64,000 bases of DNA from UBA7803 sp963822255 (GTDB lineage: Bacteria; Pseudomonadota; Gammaproteobacteria; Pseudomonadales; Azotimanducaceae): NCBI GenBank assembly GCA_963822255.1, contig CAWGGV010000003.1, forward strand, positions 186,001 through 250,000, in the 5' to 3' direction. The translations under genes were made by a program, and so were the position numbers. Below the pieces are notes generated by a model. The model did not search any database. It was given only the letters and a program-made list of their open reading frames with translations, and was not told the DNA's origin. Positions 8,017 to 17,773 of this stretch are shown here, one piece after another. Positions within the stretch are counted from its first letter, which is position 1. Each line of letters opens with the position of its first letter.

Positions 8017-8475
8017 ATGCGATTGACCACCAAAGGCCGCTACGCCGTCACCGCCATTCTCGACATCGCGTTGCACCACGAGCGCGGGCCGGTGAGCGTC
8101 GCTGAGGTAGCCGAGCGCCAGGGCATCTCCAGCGCCTATCTGGAGCAACTCTTCAGCAAGCTCAAGCGCGCCGATCTGCTCGTCAGCGTTCGCGGTCCCG
8201 GCGGCGGCTACGAGCTGGCGCGGCCGCTCGCGGACGTCACCGTCGCCGAGGTCATTGCCGCGGTGGGCGAGGGTGTGGACGCCACCCGCTGCAAGGGCAC
8301 CGCCGATTGTCAGGACGGTGCCACCTGCCTCACCCATGATCTGTGGACGGCGCTTTCCCACCGCATCGACGAGTTCCTGTCGGGCGTCACCCTGGCAGAT
8401 CTGGTGACCCGGCGGGAGGTGCAAGCCGTGGCGCTGCGACAGGACGGCGCCCTCATCTCGGCACGCACGCTGTAG
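8017..8475 (+). CDS. iscR: Iron-sulfur cluster regulator IscR
   Basis: 152 residues, Rrf2 family. The N-terminal winged helix starts MRLTTKGRYAVTA, nearly as in E. coli. The cluster ligands are at identical positions: Cys92, Cys98 and Cys104 (RCKGTADCQDGATC), with His107 next. With the [2Fe-2S] cluster IscR represses the isc promoter; the apo form regulates other genes. The start is fixed by homology and lies about 7 nt after the -10 hexamer, so the message may have almost no leader. iscS follows after 13 nt. Confidence 0.96.
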   Translation: MRLTTKGRYAVTAILDIALHHERGPVSVAEVAERQGISSAYLEQLFSKLKRADLLVSVRGPGGGYELARPLADVTVAEVIAAVGEGVDATRCKGTADCQDGATCLTHDLWTALSHRIDEFLSGVTLADLVTRREVQAVALRQDGALISARTL

Positions 8476-8488
8476 CGCGGATGGTGTA

Positions 8489-9652
8489 ATGGCCAAAGCT
8501 GTCTATCTCGATTACGCCGCGACCACGCCGGTGGACCCCCGGGTCGCCCAGAAGATGAGCGGGTGCCTGCTGGTGGAAGGCAAGTTCGGCAATCCCGCAT
8601 CCCGTTCCCACGTGTTCGGCTGGGAAGCGGAGGAAGCGGTGGAGGAAGCACGCACCCAGGTGGCGAAGCTCATCAACGCCGATCCCCGCGAGATCGTCTG
8701 GACCTCCGGAGCCACGGAGTCGGACAACCTGGCCATCAAGGGCCTCGCCGACGGCGCTGCCCGCCGCCACATCGTCACCAGCCGCATCGAGCACAAGGCC
8801 GTGCTGGACACCTGCGGGTACCTCGAAGGCAAGGGTTTCCGGGTCAGCTATCTGGATCCGGGCGCCGACGGCATCGTCGATCCGGACCAGGTACGCGACG
8901 CCTTGCGGCCGGACACCCTGCTGGTGTCCATCATGCACGCCAACAACGAGATCGGCGTGTTGAACGACGTGGCCGCCATCGGCGCGGTGTGCCGGGAAGC
9001 CGGTGTGCCGTTCCACACCGATGCTGCCCAGAGCGCCGGCAAGGTGCCGCTCGACGTCAAGGCAATGCCGATCGATCTGATTTCCCTGTCGGCCCACAAG
9101 ATCTACGGGCCGAAGGGCATGGGCGCTCTGTACGTGCGGCGCGAGCCGCCGGTCCGGCTCACCCCGCTCATTCACGGCGGCGGCCACGAGCGGGGCATGC
9201 GCTCGGGCACGCTGGCCACCCATCAGATCGTCGGAATGGGCGAGGCCTGCGTGATCATGCAGCGGGAGATGGAACGGGAAAACGCGCGGGTTCTCGCGCT
9301 CAGAAACCGCCTGCTCGCGCACCTCAGGCAGATTCCGGGCACCGCCCTGAACGGCCACGCGGACCGGCGCCTGCCGGGCCTCGTGAATGTCTCGTTCGCG
9401 GGCGTGGACGGCGAGACCCTGCTGATGGCCCTGGACGACGTGGCGGTATCCAGCGGCTCCGCCTGCACGTCGGCCAGCGTGGAGCCGTCGTACGTCCTGC
9501 GCGCTCTCGGCCTGCCCGACGATCTGGCTCACGCCTCGCTGCGGTTTACCGTGGGCCGGTACACCACCGAGGCGGACGTCGACTACGTGGGTAGCCGGGT
9601 GGCGGAGGTGGTGACCGGGCTGCGCGGCGCCCGCACCGCGTCGGGCGGCTGA
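8489..9652 (+). CDS. iscS: Cysteine desulfurase IscS, short C-terminus
   Basis: 387 residues. PLP-dependent enzyme that removes sulfur from cysteine and passes it on as a persulfide for Fe-S clusters and tRNA thiolation. The cofactor lysine is Lys204 (SAHKIYGPKG) and the catalytic cysteine is Cys326 (SSGSACTSASVEPSY). E. coli IscS has 404 residues, and its last ~20 (ending in the IscU-docking tail) have no counterpart here; the protein ends at RGARTASGG. No iscU, iscA, hscB, hscA, fdx or iscX follows: a promoter and ndk come next. A frameshift restoring the missing tail is not evident. Confidence 0.94.
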   Translation: MAKAVYLDYAATTPVDPRVAQKMSGCLLVEGKFGNPASRSHVFGWEAEEAVEEARTQVAKLINADPREIVWTSGATESDNLAIKGLADGAARRHIVTSRIEHKAVLDTCGYLEGKGFRVSYLDPGADGIVDPDQVRDALRPDTLLVSIMHANNEIGVLNDVAAIGAVCREAGVPFHTDAAQSAGKVPLDVKAMPIDLISLSAHKIYGPKGMGALYVRREPPVRLTPLIHGGGHERGMRSGTLATHQIVGMGEACVIMQREMERENARVLALRNRLLAHLRQIPGTALNGHADRRLPGLVNVSFAGVDGETLLMALDDVAVSSGSACTSASVEPSYVLRALGLPDDLAHASLRFTVGRYTTEADVDYVGSRVAEVVTGLRGARTASGG

Positions 9653-9680
9653 CCCGACCCGCTGCGATTGTCCGATCGCT

Positions 9681-9709
9681 CCTGCATCGCGTCCCGGATC
9701 GCGTATAAT
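9681..9709 (+). promoter_or_regulatory. Probable ndk-operon promoter
   Basis: A perfect -10 TATAAT at 9704-9709. The -35 region 17 bp upstream (9681-9686, CCTGCA) is poor. It lies in the 164-bp gap between iscS and ndk and would yield a leader of about 100 nt containing the inverted repeat at 9745-9764. Confidence 0.6.
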
Positions 9710-9744
9710 ACGCCGCCGCCTTTCCGGGCCAATTCCTGATTTTT

Positions 9745-9764
9745 CAATTGACTAGGCTCAATTG
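9745..9764. promoter_or_regulatory. Perfect 7-bp inverted repeat in the ndk leader
   Basis: CAATTGA (9745-9751), a six-base spacer, then TCAATTG (9758-9764). An A/T-rich palindrome in otherwise GC-rich DNA, 53 nt before the ndk ATG and downstream of the TATAAT box. It could be an operator or a small RNA hairpin; no binding protein is identified. Confidence 0.4.
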
Positions 9765-9816
9765 AGTAGGCGTGGTTTCGGATGGCAGATCCGAAACCGA
9801 CAACGCGGAGGACCTC

Positions 9817-10245
9817 ATGTCTGTGGAGCGCACCCTTTCGATCATCAAGCCCGACGCGGTCGCCAGGAACGTCATCGGTGAAATCATCAGCCGGTTCGAA
9901 TCGAGCGGCCTGACGATCGTCGCCGCCAGGATGCTGCGTATGAGCGACGAGCAGGCCGGCGGATTCTACGCCGAGCACGAAGGGAAGCCCTTCTACGACA
10001 ACCTGGTGACCTACATGACCTCCGGGCCGGTGGTGGTTCAGGTGCTCGAGGGCGATAATGCCATCCGTTTGAACCGCAAGCTCATGGGGGCTACCAACCC
10101 GAAGGACGCGGAACCGGGAACCATTCGCGCCGACTTCGCCGAATCCCTGGACGCCAACGCCGTGCACGGCTCCGACTCGCCGGCTTCCGCCGAGCGGGAG
10201 ATCGCGTATTTTTTCGGGCCTGACCAGATCTTTTCGAGAGACTGA
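9817..10245 (+). CDS. ndk: Nucleoside diphosphate kinase
   Basis: 142 residues, the standard Ndk length. It transfers the gamma phosphate between nucleoside tri- and diphosphates through a phosphohistidine. Homology starts at MSVERTLSIIKPDAVARN; the ATG at 9817 is preceded by GCGGAGGA, so the in-frame extension to 9772 is rejected. The active-site His is in NAVHGSDS and the nucleotide-binding stretch is VVVQVLEGDNAI. It is the first gene of a dense block continuing through rlmN, pilW, rodZ, hisS, yfgM, bamB and der. Confidence 0.97.
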   Translation: MSVERTLSIIKPDAVARNVIGEIISRFESSGLTIVAARMLRMSDEQAGGFYAEHEGKPFYDNLVTYMTSGPVVVQVLEGDNAIRLNRKLMGATNPKDAEPGTIRADFAESLDANAVHGSDSPASAEREIAYFFGPDQIFSRD

Positions 10246-10247
10246 CG

Positions 10248-11426
10248 TTGACCCGCACCGACAGCCAGACCCACCGGGGCGACGCCCCGCCGGGTGAACC
10301 GCCCGTCAATCTGTTTTCCCTGTCCCGAGGGCAGATGGAAACGTTTTTCGTCGAGCGCGGCGAGAAGGCTTACCGTGCTCGTCAGGTCATGAAGTGGGCC
10401 TATCACCGGGGCGTGCTGGATTTCCACCAGATGACCGATCTCTCCAAGCGGCAGCGGGAGTGGCTGGCGTCGCTGGCCTGCTTCGTTCCGCCGCAGGTGG
10501 TGACCCGCCGGCAGTCGAAGGACGGCACGGTGAAATGGGTGGTGCGGGTCGCCAACGGCGACTGCGTCGAGACCGTGCTGATACCGGAGCGGGGGCGAAA
10601 TACTTTGTGCGTGTCCTCGCAGGTGGGCTGCATGCTCGACTGCAGCTTCTGCTCCACCGGCAAGCAGGGCTTCAACGGCAATCTGTCCACCGCCGACATC
10701 ATCGGCCAGGTGTGGCTCGCCGATCGGGAGCTGCGCCAGCGCGGCGGTGATGCCGGCGACCCCACGGCCGGTCACGACGCCCGGTGTGTCACCAACGTGG
10801 TGCTCATGGGCATGGGCGAGCCGCTGCTGAACTTCGACCATGTGGTGGCGGCCACCGACCTGATGGTGGACGACCTGGCTTTCGGCATCTCCAAGCGTCG
10901 GGTGACGGTCAGCACCGCCGGCGTCGTGCCGGCCATCTACCGGCTGGCAGAGGTCTCGGACGTTTCGCTCGCCATCTCGCTGCACGCGCCGGACGATGCG
11001 TTGCGCAGCGAGCTGGTGCCGCTGAATCGCAAATACCCCATACAGACGCTGCTCGCCGCCTGCCGCCACTACGTCGAAGGGCTGGGTGAGCGGCGCTCCC
11101 TGACCATGGAGTACACCCTGCTGCGCGGCGTGAACGACTCGCTCGATCACGCTCGGGCTCTGGCCCGCGTGCTCCGCGACGTGCGCTGCAAGATCAACCT
11201 GATTCCGTTCAACCCGTTCCCCGGCTCGAGCTATGAGCGCCCGGATGAAGGCGCGGTGCGCGACTTCCAGACACTGCTCATGAACGCCGGCTACGCCACC
11301 ATGCTGCGCACGACCCGCGGCGACGACATCGATGCCGCCTGCGGTCAGCTGGTCGGGCAGGTGGAGGATCGCACCCGCCGCCGGGAACGTTACATCGCCC
11401 GCAGCAAGGCAGAGGAGGTGGCATGA
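10248..11426 (+). CDS. rlmN: Dual-specificity RNA (adenine-C2) methyltransferase RlmN
   Basis: 392 residues. Radical-SAM enzyme that methylates C2 of A2503 in 23S rRNA and A37 of some tRNAs. The cluster motif is Cys128-x3-Cys132-x2-Cys135 (CMLDCSFC). The methyl-carrying cysteine region near the C-terminus (GYATMLRTTRGDDIDAACGQL) is intact. The start is a TTG two bases after the ndk stop. The first ~20 residues (MTRTDSQTHR...) are extra and hydrophilic, while homology begins at VNLFSLSRGQ. The last codons overlap pilW (ATGA). Confidence 0.95.
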   Translation: MTRTDSQTHRGDAPPGEPPVNLFSLSRGQMETFFVERGEKAYRARQVMKWAYHRGVLDFHQMTDLSKRQREWLASLACFVPPQVVTRRQSKDGTVKWVVRVANGDCVETVLIPERGRNTLCVSSQVGCMLDCSFCSTGKQGFNGNLSTADIIGQVWLADRELRQRGGDAGDPTAGHDARCVTNVVLMGMGEPLLNFDHVVAATDLMVDDLAFGISKRRVTVSTAGVVPAIYRLAEVSDVSLAISLHAPDDALRSELVPLNRKYPIQTLLAACRHYVEGLGERRSLTMEYTLLRGVNDSLDHARALARVLRDVRCKINLIPFNPFPGSSYERPDEGAVRDFQTLLMNAGYATMLRTTRGDDIDAACGQLVGQVEDRTRRRERYIARSKAEEVA

Positions 11427-12178
11427 TGGCATCGGTGGCGCGCAGCTTCGTGTGCGGCCTGCTGTTGCTCGGCGGCTGCGTCACCACCAGCACCGGCGGC
11501 TTCGAAACCGCGCCGAAGGCCGTGCGGCTTCAGACACACCTGGATCTCGCTCGCGGCTATCTGGAGCACCGCAACTGGAGCCGCGCCAAGGAGCCGCTGA
11601 GCAAAGCCCTCGAGATCGACCCGCGCTCGCCCGAAGCCCACACCCTGATGGCCGTGATGTACCAGGGTCAGAAGGAGTACGAGCTCGCCGAGAAGGCGTA
11701 CCGCCGTGCGTTGCGCTACGACCCTCACTACGCCCTGGCGCTGAACAACTACGGTTCGCTGCTCTACGGACAGGGCCGTTACAAGGAGGCGCTGGAGCCA
11801 CTGCGCACCCTGGTGCGCGACCCCGACTACCGGGACCGGGCGCGTGCGTACGAGGCGCTGGGACTGACCGAGCTGAAGGTCGGCGACGTGGACCAGGCAC
11901 GGGACGCGTTCGAGCACGCCCTGTCGTTCAACACCGTACTGCCGCGTTCGAGCCTGGAGCTCGCGCAGCTGGCTTACGACCGTGGCGACTACCAGCGCGC
12001 GTCCGAATACTACGACATGTACCGCGCGCGGGCGCGGCAGACGCCGGGGAGCCTGTGCCTCGGCATGCGCCTGGCGCGCCACGCCAACGACCAGGATCAG
12101 CTGGCGAGCTACCAGATCGCCCTGAAACATCTGTATCCGGATTCCGCCGAAGCCAGTCACTGCCTCGACGGGGGCTGA
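11423..12178 (+). CDS. pilW: Type IV pilus biogenesis lipoprotein PilW/PilF
   Basis: 251 residues. A signal peptide ends in the lipobox LLLLGGC, so the mature protein should be anchored to the outer membrane by its N-terminal Cys. TPR repeats follow through most of the chain (ARGYLEHRNWSRAKEPLSKALEIDP, then AYRRALRYDPHYALALNNYG). PilW/PilF is the pilotin that helps the PilQ secretin assemble. It sits between rlmN and rodZ, as in Pseudomonas. The start overlaps the rlmN stop. No other pilus gene is in the window. Confidence 0.92.
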   Translation: MMASVARSFVCGLLLLGGCVTTSTGGFETAPKAVRLQTHLDLARGYLEHRNWSRAKEPLSKALEIDPRSPEAHTLMAVMYQGQKEYELAEKAYRRALRYDPHYALALNNYGSLLYGQGRYKEALEPLRTLVRDPDYRDRARAYEALGLTELKVGDVDQARDAFEHALSFNTVLPRSSLELAQLAYDRGDYQRASEYYDMYRARARQTPGSLCLGMRLARHANDQDQLASYQIALKHLYPDSAEASHCLDGG

Positions 12179-12182
12179 CCGC

Positions 12183-13081
12183 GTGCCGCCGGGGGACAGC
12201 GTGAGCGAGCCGGAGGCGAGCCGACCCGGCAGCGTGTTGCGGGCTGAGCGCGAGGCCCTTGGCGTGACCGTGCGCGAGATTTCGGAGACCCTCAACCTTT
12301 CGATTTCCATCATCGAGGCCATCGAGAGCGATGATCTCGACCGCCTGCCCGGACCGGTGTTTGCCCGCGGCTACGTGCGTGGCTACGCGCGGCTTCTGGA
12401 GCTCGACCCGGAGCCGCTGGTTGCCCACCTGGCGCGCCCGCCGGATCCCGTCGCGGCGCACGCGTCGCCGGAACCGCCCATCTGGGAGTGGATCCGCAGC
12501 CGGCCCGCGCTGGTGCTGGGCAGCGCGGCCGGTCTGCTGGTGGCGTTCGTGGTGGTGCTGGTGATCTGGCTGTGGCCGGAAGGCGATAGCGAATCCGCTG
12601 CGCCGGCGGCGGCGGATGACGGCGTGTTCGGCCGGGCGGTTTCCCCGCTGCCGGACGCCGGCGAGGCGGGCGCGCCGCCCGGCCCCGGGGAGGGACCGGC
12701 GGTGCCGGACCAGTCGGGCGCGGGGTCGGAGGGCGAGGCTGCCAGCGGTTCCACAGGCAGTTCCACCGCGGCGCCGGCAGCCGCGCTCGCCGCACCGGCA
12801 GATGACGGGGCGGACGGCAGTCCCCACCGGATCACCGACATCGGTGACGACCGGCTGTCCTTCTCCTTCACCGACGAGTGCTGGGTGGAGATCCGCAATG
12901 CCGCCGGCGCGAAGCTGTACAGCGACCTCGGCCGCGCCGATAGCCGCCTCGATCTGGTGGGGCAGGGGCCGTTCCGCATCCTGCTGGGCTACGCGCCGGG
13001 GGCCCAGTTGAGCTTCAACGGCGAGGCGGTGGCCCTGGCCCCTCATACCCGCGACAACGTTGCCACCCTGGTACTGGGACA

Positions 13082-13085
<4 letters not shown>
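12183..13085 (+). CDS. rodZ: Cytoskeletal/cell-shape protein RodZ
   Basis: About 300 residues from the GTG at 12183; a GTG at 12201 (MSEPEASRPG) is an equally good start. RodZ links MreB filaments to the cell-wall machinery. A cytoplasmic helix-turn-helix domain (residues ~18-85, LRAEREALGVTVREISETLNL ... FARGYVRGYARLLELDP) precedes one membrane helix (LVLGSAAGLLVAFVVVLVIWLW). A Pro/Ala/Gly-rich periplasmic linker and a C-terminal beta domain (SFTDECWVEIRNAAG) follow. In many Gammaproteobacteria ispG lies between rodZ and hisS; here hisS overlaps rodZ by four bases and ispG is missing. Confidence 0.94.
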
Positions 13086-14389
<1,304 letters not shown>

Positions 14390-14427
14390 CCGCGCACCGG
14401 CCGCGGCGCTAACAGGAGGAGAATCGG

Positions 14428-15051
14428 TTGTCAGAGTATCTGACCGACGAAGAACAGGTCGCGCGGCTGCGCGCCTGGTGGCAGGAGCACGGCACCTCGC
14501 TGGTGGTGATGGTGGTGCTGGTGGTGGCCGGCGTCGCCGCCTGGCGGTGGTACCAGGGCCACGAGCAGACGCGTGTGCTGACCGCATCCGACTTGTACGC
14601 GAAGTTTCTGGACGCCAAGGGCGATGCCAGAGATACCGTGGCGGCCAGGATCATCGACCAAGGCAAGGGGACGGCCTATCCCACCTTCGTGCTGCTCCAG
14701 CAGGCGCAGACGGCGGTGGACGACGGCAAAGCTTCCGAGGCCGAGCCGCTGCTGCGGAAAGCGGTGGATCTCGCAAGCGGGGAGGAGCTGGCGGATCTCG
14801 CTCGTCTCAGGCTCGCGCGGCTGCTGTTCCAGGCCGACAAGGGCGACGAGGCCTTCGATGTGCTGAATCGCATTCGCGGCGAAGGTTATCTGTCAGTGGC
14901 CGCGGAGCTGCAGGGTGACATTCACCTGGCCCGCGGCGAACGCAAGCTCGCCCACGAATCCTACACCACCGCCCTGTCCCACGTTCAGCCCGGTGATCAG
15001 CGGCCCGTTCTGGAGATGAAGATTGCAGACACTGCCGATTCGAGCGATTAG
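14428..15051 (+). CDS. yfgM: YfgM-type periplasmic tetratricopeptide protein
   Basis: 207 residues, starting at a TTG preceded by a strong ribosome site (AGGAGGAG). The N-terminal cytoplasmic stretch EYLTDEEQVARLRAWWQEHG is diagnostic of the YfgM/TPR_21 family. One membrane helix (TSLVVMVVLVVAGVAAWRWY) and a periplasmic TPR-like domain follow. YfgM interacts with the SecYEG-associated chaperone PpiD in E. coli. The bamB start lies inside its last 29 nt, so the two are coupled. Confidence 0.93.
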   Translation: MSEYLTDEEQVARLRAWWQEHGTSLVVMVVLVVAGVAAWRWYQGHEQTRVLTASDLYAKFLDAKGDARDTVAARIIDQGKGTAYPTFVLLQQAQTAVDDGKASEAEPLLRKAVDLASGEELADLARLRLARLLFQADKGDEAFDVLNRIRGEGYLSVAAELQGDIHLARGERKLAHESYTTALSHVQPGDQRPVLEMKIADTADSSD

Positions 15052-16267
15052 CGTCGCAGTCCTGCTCGCCGGCCTGATGTCGGGCTGCAGCTGGATGCCA
15101 TTCGTCGGCAAGGGGAAGCCCGAGCCGGCCAAGAAGCAGGAGCCGGCCAAGCTGGTGAAGTTCAAGCCGGAGGTGCGGGTGCGCACGGAGTGGTCGGCCG
15201 GCATCGGCGACGGGCTCGGCAAGAAATACCTGCGCATCCGTCCGGCGCTCGCGGGCGATCGCATCTTCCTGGCCGACGGCTACGGCTTGGTGGCGGTGCG
15301 CCAACGATTCACCGGCAAGCGCGTCTGGAAGACCCGCATCGGCAAGAGTCCCTTCGGCCTGTTCAGCGCCTTCAACATCTTCAATCGCCGCGATCCCAGC
15401 TACCTGACCGGTGCCGTGGGCCTCGCCTACGGCAACGTGCTGCTCGGCACCACGGCCGGTGACGTGGTGGCGCTGTCCGCCGCGGACGGCAAGGAGGTCT
15501 GGCGGGTGAACGTCGGCAGTGAGGTGCTGGCCCCGCCCGTGGGCGGCGGGGATCTCGTCTTCGTGCGGACCATCGACGGGCGGCTGCTCGCGCTGGAGCG
15601 CGCGGACGGCAAGGTCCGCTGGAGCGTGGACAATCAGGTGCCGGTGCTCACCCTGCGCGGCACCGGCACGCCGGTCTACGAGGACGGCGTCGTGTACGCC
15701 GGCTTCGCCAACGGCATGATCATGGCTGTGCGCGCCGAGAATGGGCAGCCCATCTGGCAGCACCGGGTCATGCTGCCGGAGGGACGTTCCGAGCTGGAAC
15801 GCATGGTCGACGTGGACAGCACGCCGGTGGTGGACGGCAACGTGGTCTACGCGGCAGCGTTCCAGGGGCGACTGACGGCCCTCCGGGGCAGCGACGGCTC
15901 GCTGCTGTGGGAAAAGGACATCGGCAGTCACGTGGATCTGGCGAGCGGGTTCAACCAGATCTACGTGGTGAACGACGACGACGTGGTCATCGCCATCGAC
16001 GAACGGACCGCTCAGGAAGTGTGGCGGCAGGACGGCCTGTACCGCAGAAAACTCACCGGCCCCATCGCCTTCGGTAACTATCTGGTGGTCTGCGACGGCA
16101 AAGGGTTCGTCCACGTGCTGGCGCAGAGCGACGGCCGGTTCATGGGCCGCATGAAGGCGGACGGAGACGGCGTGCGATCGAGGCCAGTGGTGGGCGACGA
16201 CCTCTTCTACGTGCTCGGCAACTCCGGCAAGCTGCGGGCCCTCGACATCCAGCTGAAATCGGGCTGA
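15023..16267 (+). CDS. bamB: Outer-membrane assembly lipoprotein BamB
   Basis: 414 residues. BamB is the beta-propeller lipoprotein of the BAM complex that inserts outer-membrane proteins. The signal peptide ends in a lipobox (LLAGLMSGC), followed by a basic/Pro-rich linker and eight-bladed PQQ-type repeats, e.g. GDVVALSAADGKEVWRVNVG and GRLLALERADGKVRWSVDN. The start taken is the TTG at 15023, which puts the lipobox Cys at about residue 22 and overlaps yfgM by 29 nt; a ribosome site is not clear. The order yfgM-bamB-der matches E. coli. Confidence 0.94.
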   Translation: MQTLPIRAISVAVLLAGLMSGCSWMPFVGKGKPEPAKKQEPAKLVKFKPEVRVRTEWSAGIGDGLGKKYLRIRPALAGDRIFLADGYGLVAVRQRFTGKRVWKTRIGKSPFGLFSAFNIFNRRDPSYLTGAVGLAYGNVLLGTTAGDVVALSAADGKEVWRVNVGSEVLAPPVGGGDLVFVRTIDGRLLALERADGKVRWSVDNQVPVLTLRGTGTPVYEDGVVYAGFANGMIMAVRAENGQPIWQHRVMLPEGRSELERMVDVDSTPVVDGNVVYAAAFQGRLTALRGSDGSLLWEKDIGSHVDLASGFNQIYVVNDDDVVIAIDERTAQEVWRQDGLYRRKLTGPIAFGNYLVVCDGKGFVHVLAQSDGRFMGRMKADGDGVRSRPVVGDDLFYVLGNSGKLRALDIQLKSG

Positions 16268-16296
16268 AGTGACCGGCTCACGAGACGCGAGCAAAC

Positions 16297-17773
16297 ATGA
16301 TACCCACCGTGGCGCTGGTCGGCCGGCCCAACGTCGGTAAGTCCACGCTCTTCAACAAGCTGACCGCGCGCGCGTGACGCGCTGGTGGCCGACGTGCCCG
16401 GCCTCACCCGCGACCGGCGCTACGGCCGCGCGAGCCTCGAAGGAACGCCCTGCACACTCATCGACACCGGCGGGCTGCTCGGCGACGACGGCGAGCTTAC
16501 GACCGCCATGGAGCGCCAGGCAGAGTTGGCCATGGACGAGGCTGACGCGGTGGTGCTGCTGGTGGACGCCCGCTCGGGGCTGACCGCGGCTGACCAGGAA
16601 ATCGCTCAGCGTCTCCGGCAGAAGGGCCGCCGTGTGGTGTTGGTGGTGAACAAGATGGACGGCGTCGACGAGGTGGTCGCCGCGGCGGAGTTCGCCCCGC
16701 TCGGCTTCGAGGCGCCCGTTCCGGTAGCGGCCGCTCACGGGCGCGGGCTGTCCGCGCTGGCAAGCCGACTGGTGGAAGAACTGCAAGCCGGCGTCAGCGT
16801 GGGGGCGGAGCGGACGGTCGGCGATGCGGATCCGGGCGAGGCGGCGGCGTCCGCCGAGGCCGGTGAGACCGCCGGCGCAGACCAGCGTCCCAACGCCGGC
16901 GCGATTCGCGTCGCCATCATCGGCCGGCCCAACGTCGGCAAGTCCACCCTCATCAACCGCCTGCTGGGCGAGGAACGGCAGGTGGTCTACGACCTCCCGG
17001 GCACCACCCGCGACGCCATCGAGATCCCATTCGACCGCGACGGCGTCAGCTATCTGCTGATAGACACCGCCGGTGTCAGACGCAAGGGCCGGGTGGATGC
17101 CGGGATCGAGAAGTTCTCGGTGGTGAAGACCCTGCAGGCCATCGAGCGCGCCCACGTGGTGATCCTCGTGCTGGACGCCCGGGAGGGCCTGGTGGATCAG
17201 GACCTGCACATCCTGAGCTATGCCGTGGAAGCGGGCGCTGCGCTGGTCGTGGCGGTGAACAAGTGGGACGGCCTCGGCAACGACGAGCGGGAGCACAACC
17301 GCCGCCTGCTCGAGCGTAAGCTGCGCTTCGCGCCGTGGGTGCCGGTGCTGCGGATCTCGGCACTCCACGGCACCGGCGTCGGTCATCTGCTCGGCTCGGT
17401 GCGGCGGGTGTACGCGGCCGCCGAGCTCGACGCCAGCACGTCTCACCTCACCCGCCTGCTCGAGGCGCTGGTGACGGCACACCCGCCGCCGACGGTGCGC
17501 GGCCGGCCGGTGAAGTTGCGTTTCGCCCACAAGTCGGGCTCGCACCCGCCCCGCATCGTTGTCCACGGCAACCAGACCAGCTCGGTGCCGGAGTCGTACC
17601 TGCGCTACCTGGAGAACGGCTTTCGGGAGGCGCTGGATCTCGTCGGCACGCCGATCAGGATCGAGCTGCGGACCGGGGAGAACCCGTTCGCCGATCGCAA
17701 AAATATCTTGACTCCACGTCAAGAAAAGAGCCGTAAGCGGATGATTAGACACCATAAAACTAAGAAGAAATGA
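16297..17773 (+). pseudogene. der: Ribosome-assembly GTPase Der, single frameshift near the start
   Basis: Der (EngA) has two tandem GTPase domains plus a KH-like domain and is needed for 50S assembly. The ATG at 16297 begins MIPTVALVGRPNVGKSTLFN, the first P-loop. One extra base in the GCGCGCGCG tract at 16366-16374 then creates TGA at 16375-16377. Removing one base continues as RDALVADVPGLTRDRRYG in frame with the rest. The second domain (VAIIGRPNVGKSTLINR, DLPGTTRD, NKWDGL) and the Lys-rich tail KTKKK are intact. Der is essential in most bacteria and the break is in a slippery GC repeat, so a sequence error is the likeliest cause. The 3' end overlaps xseA by 14 nt. Confidence 0.9.
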
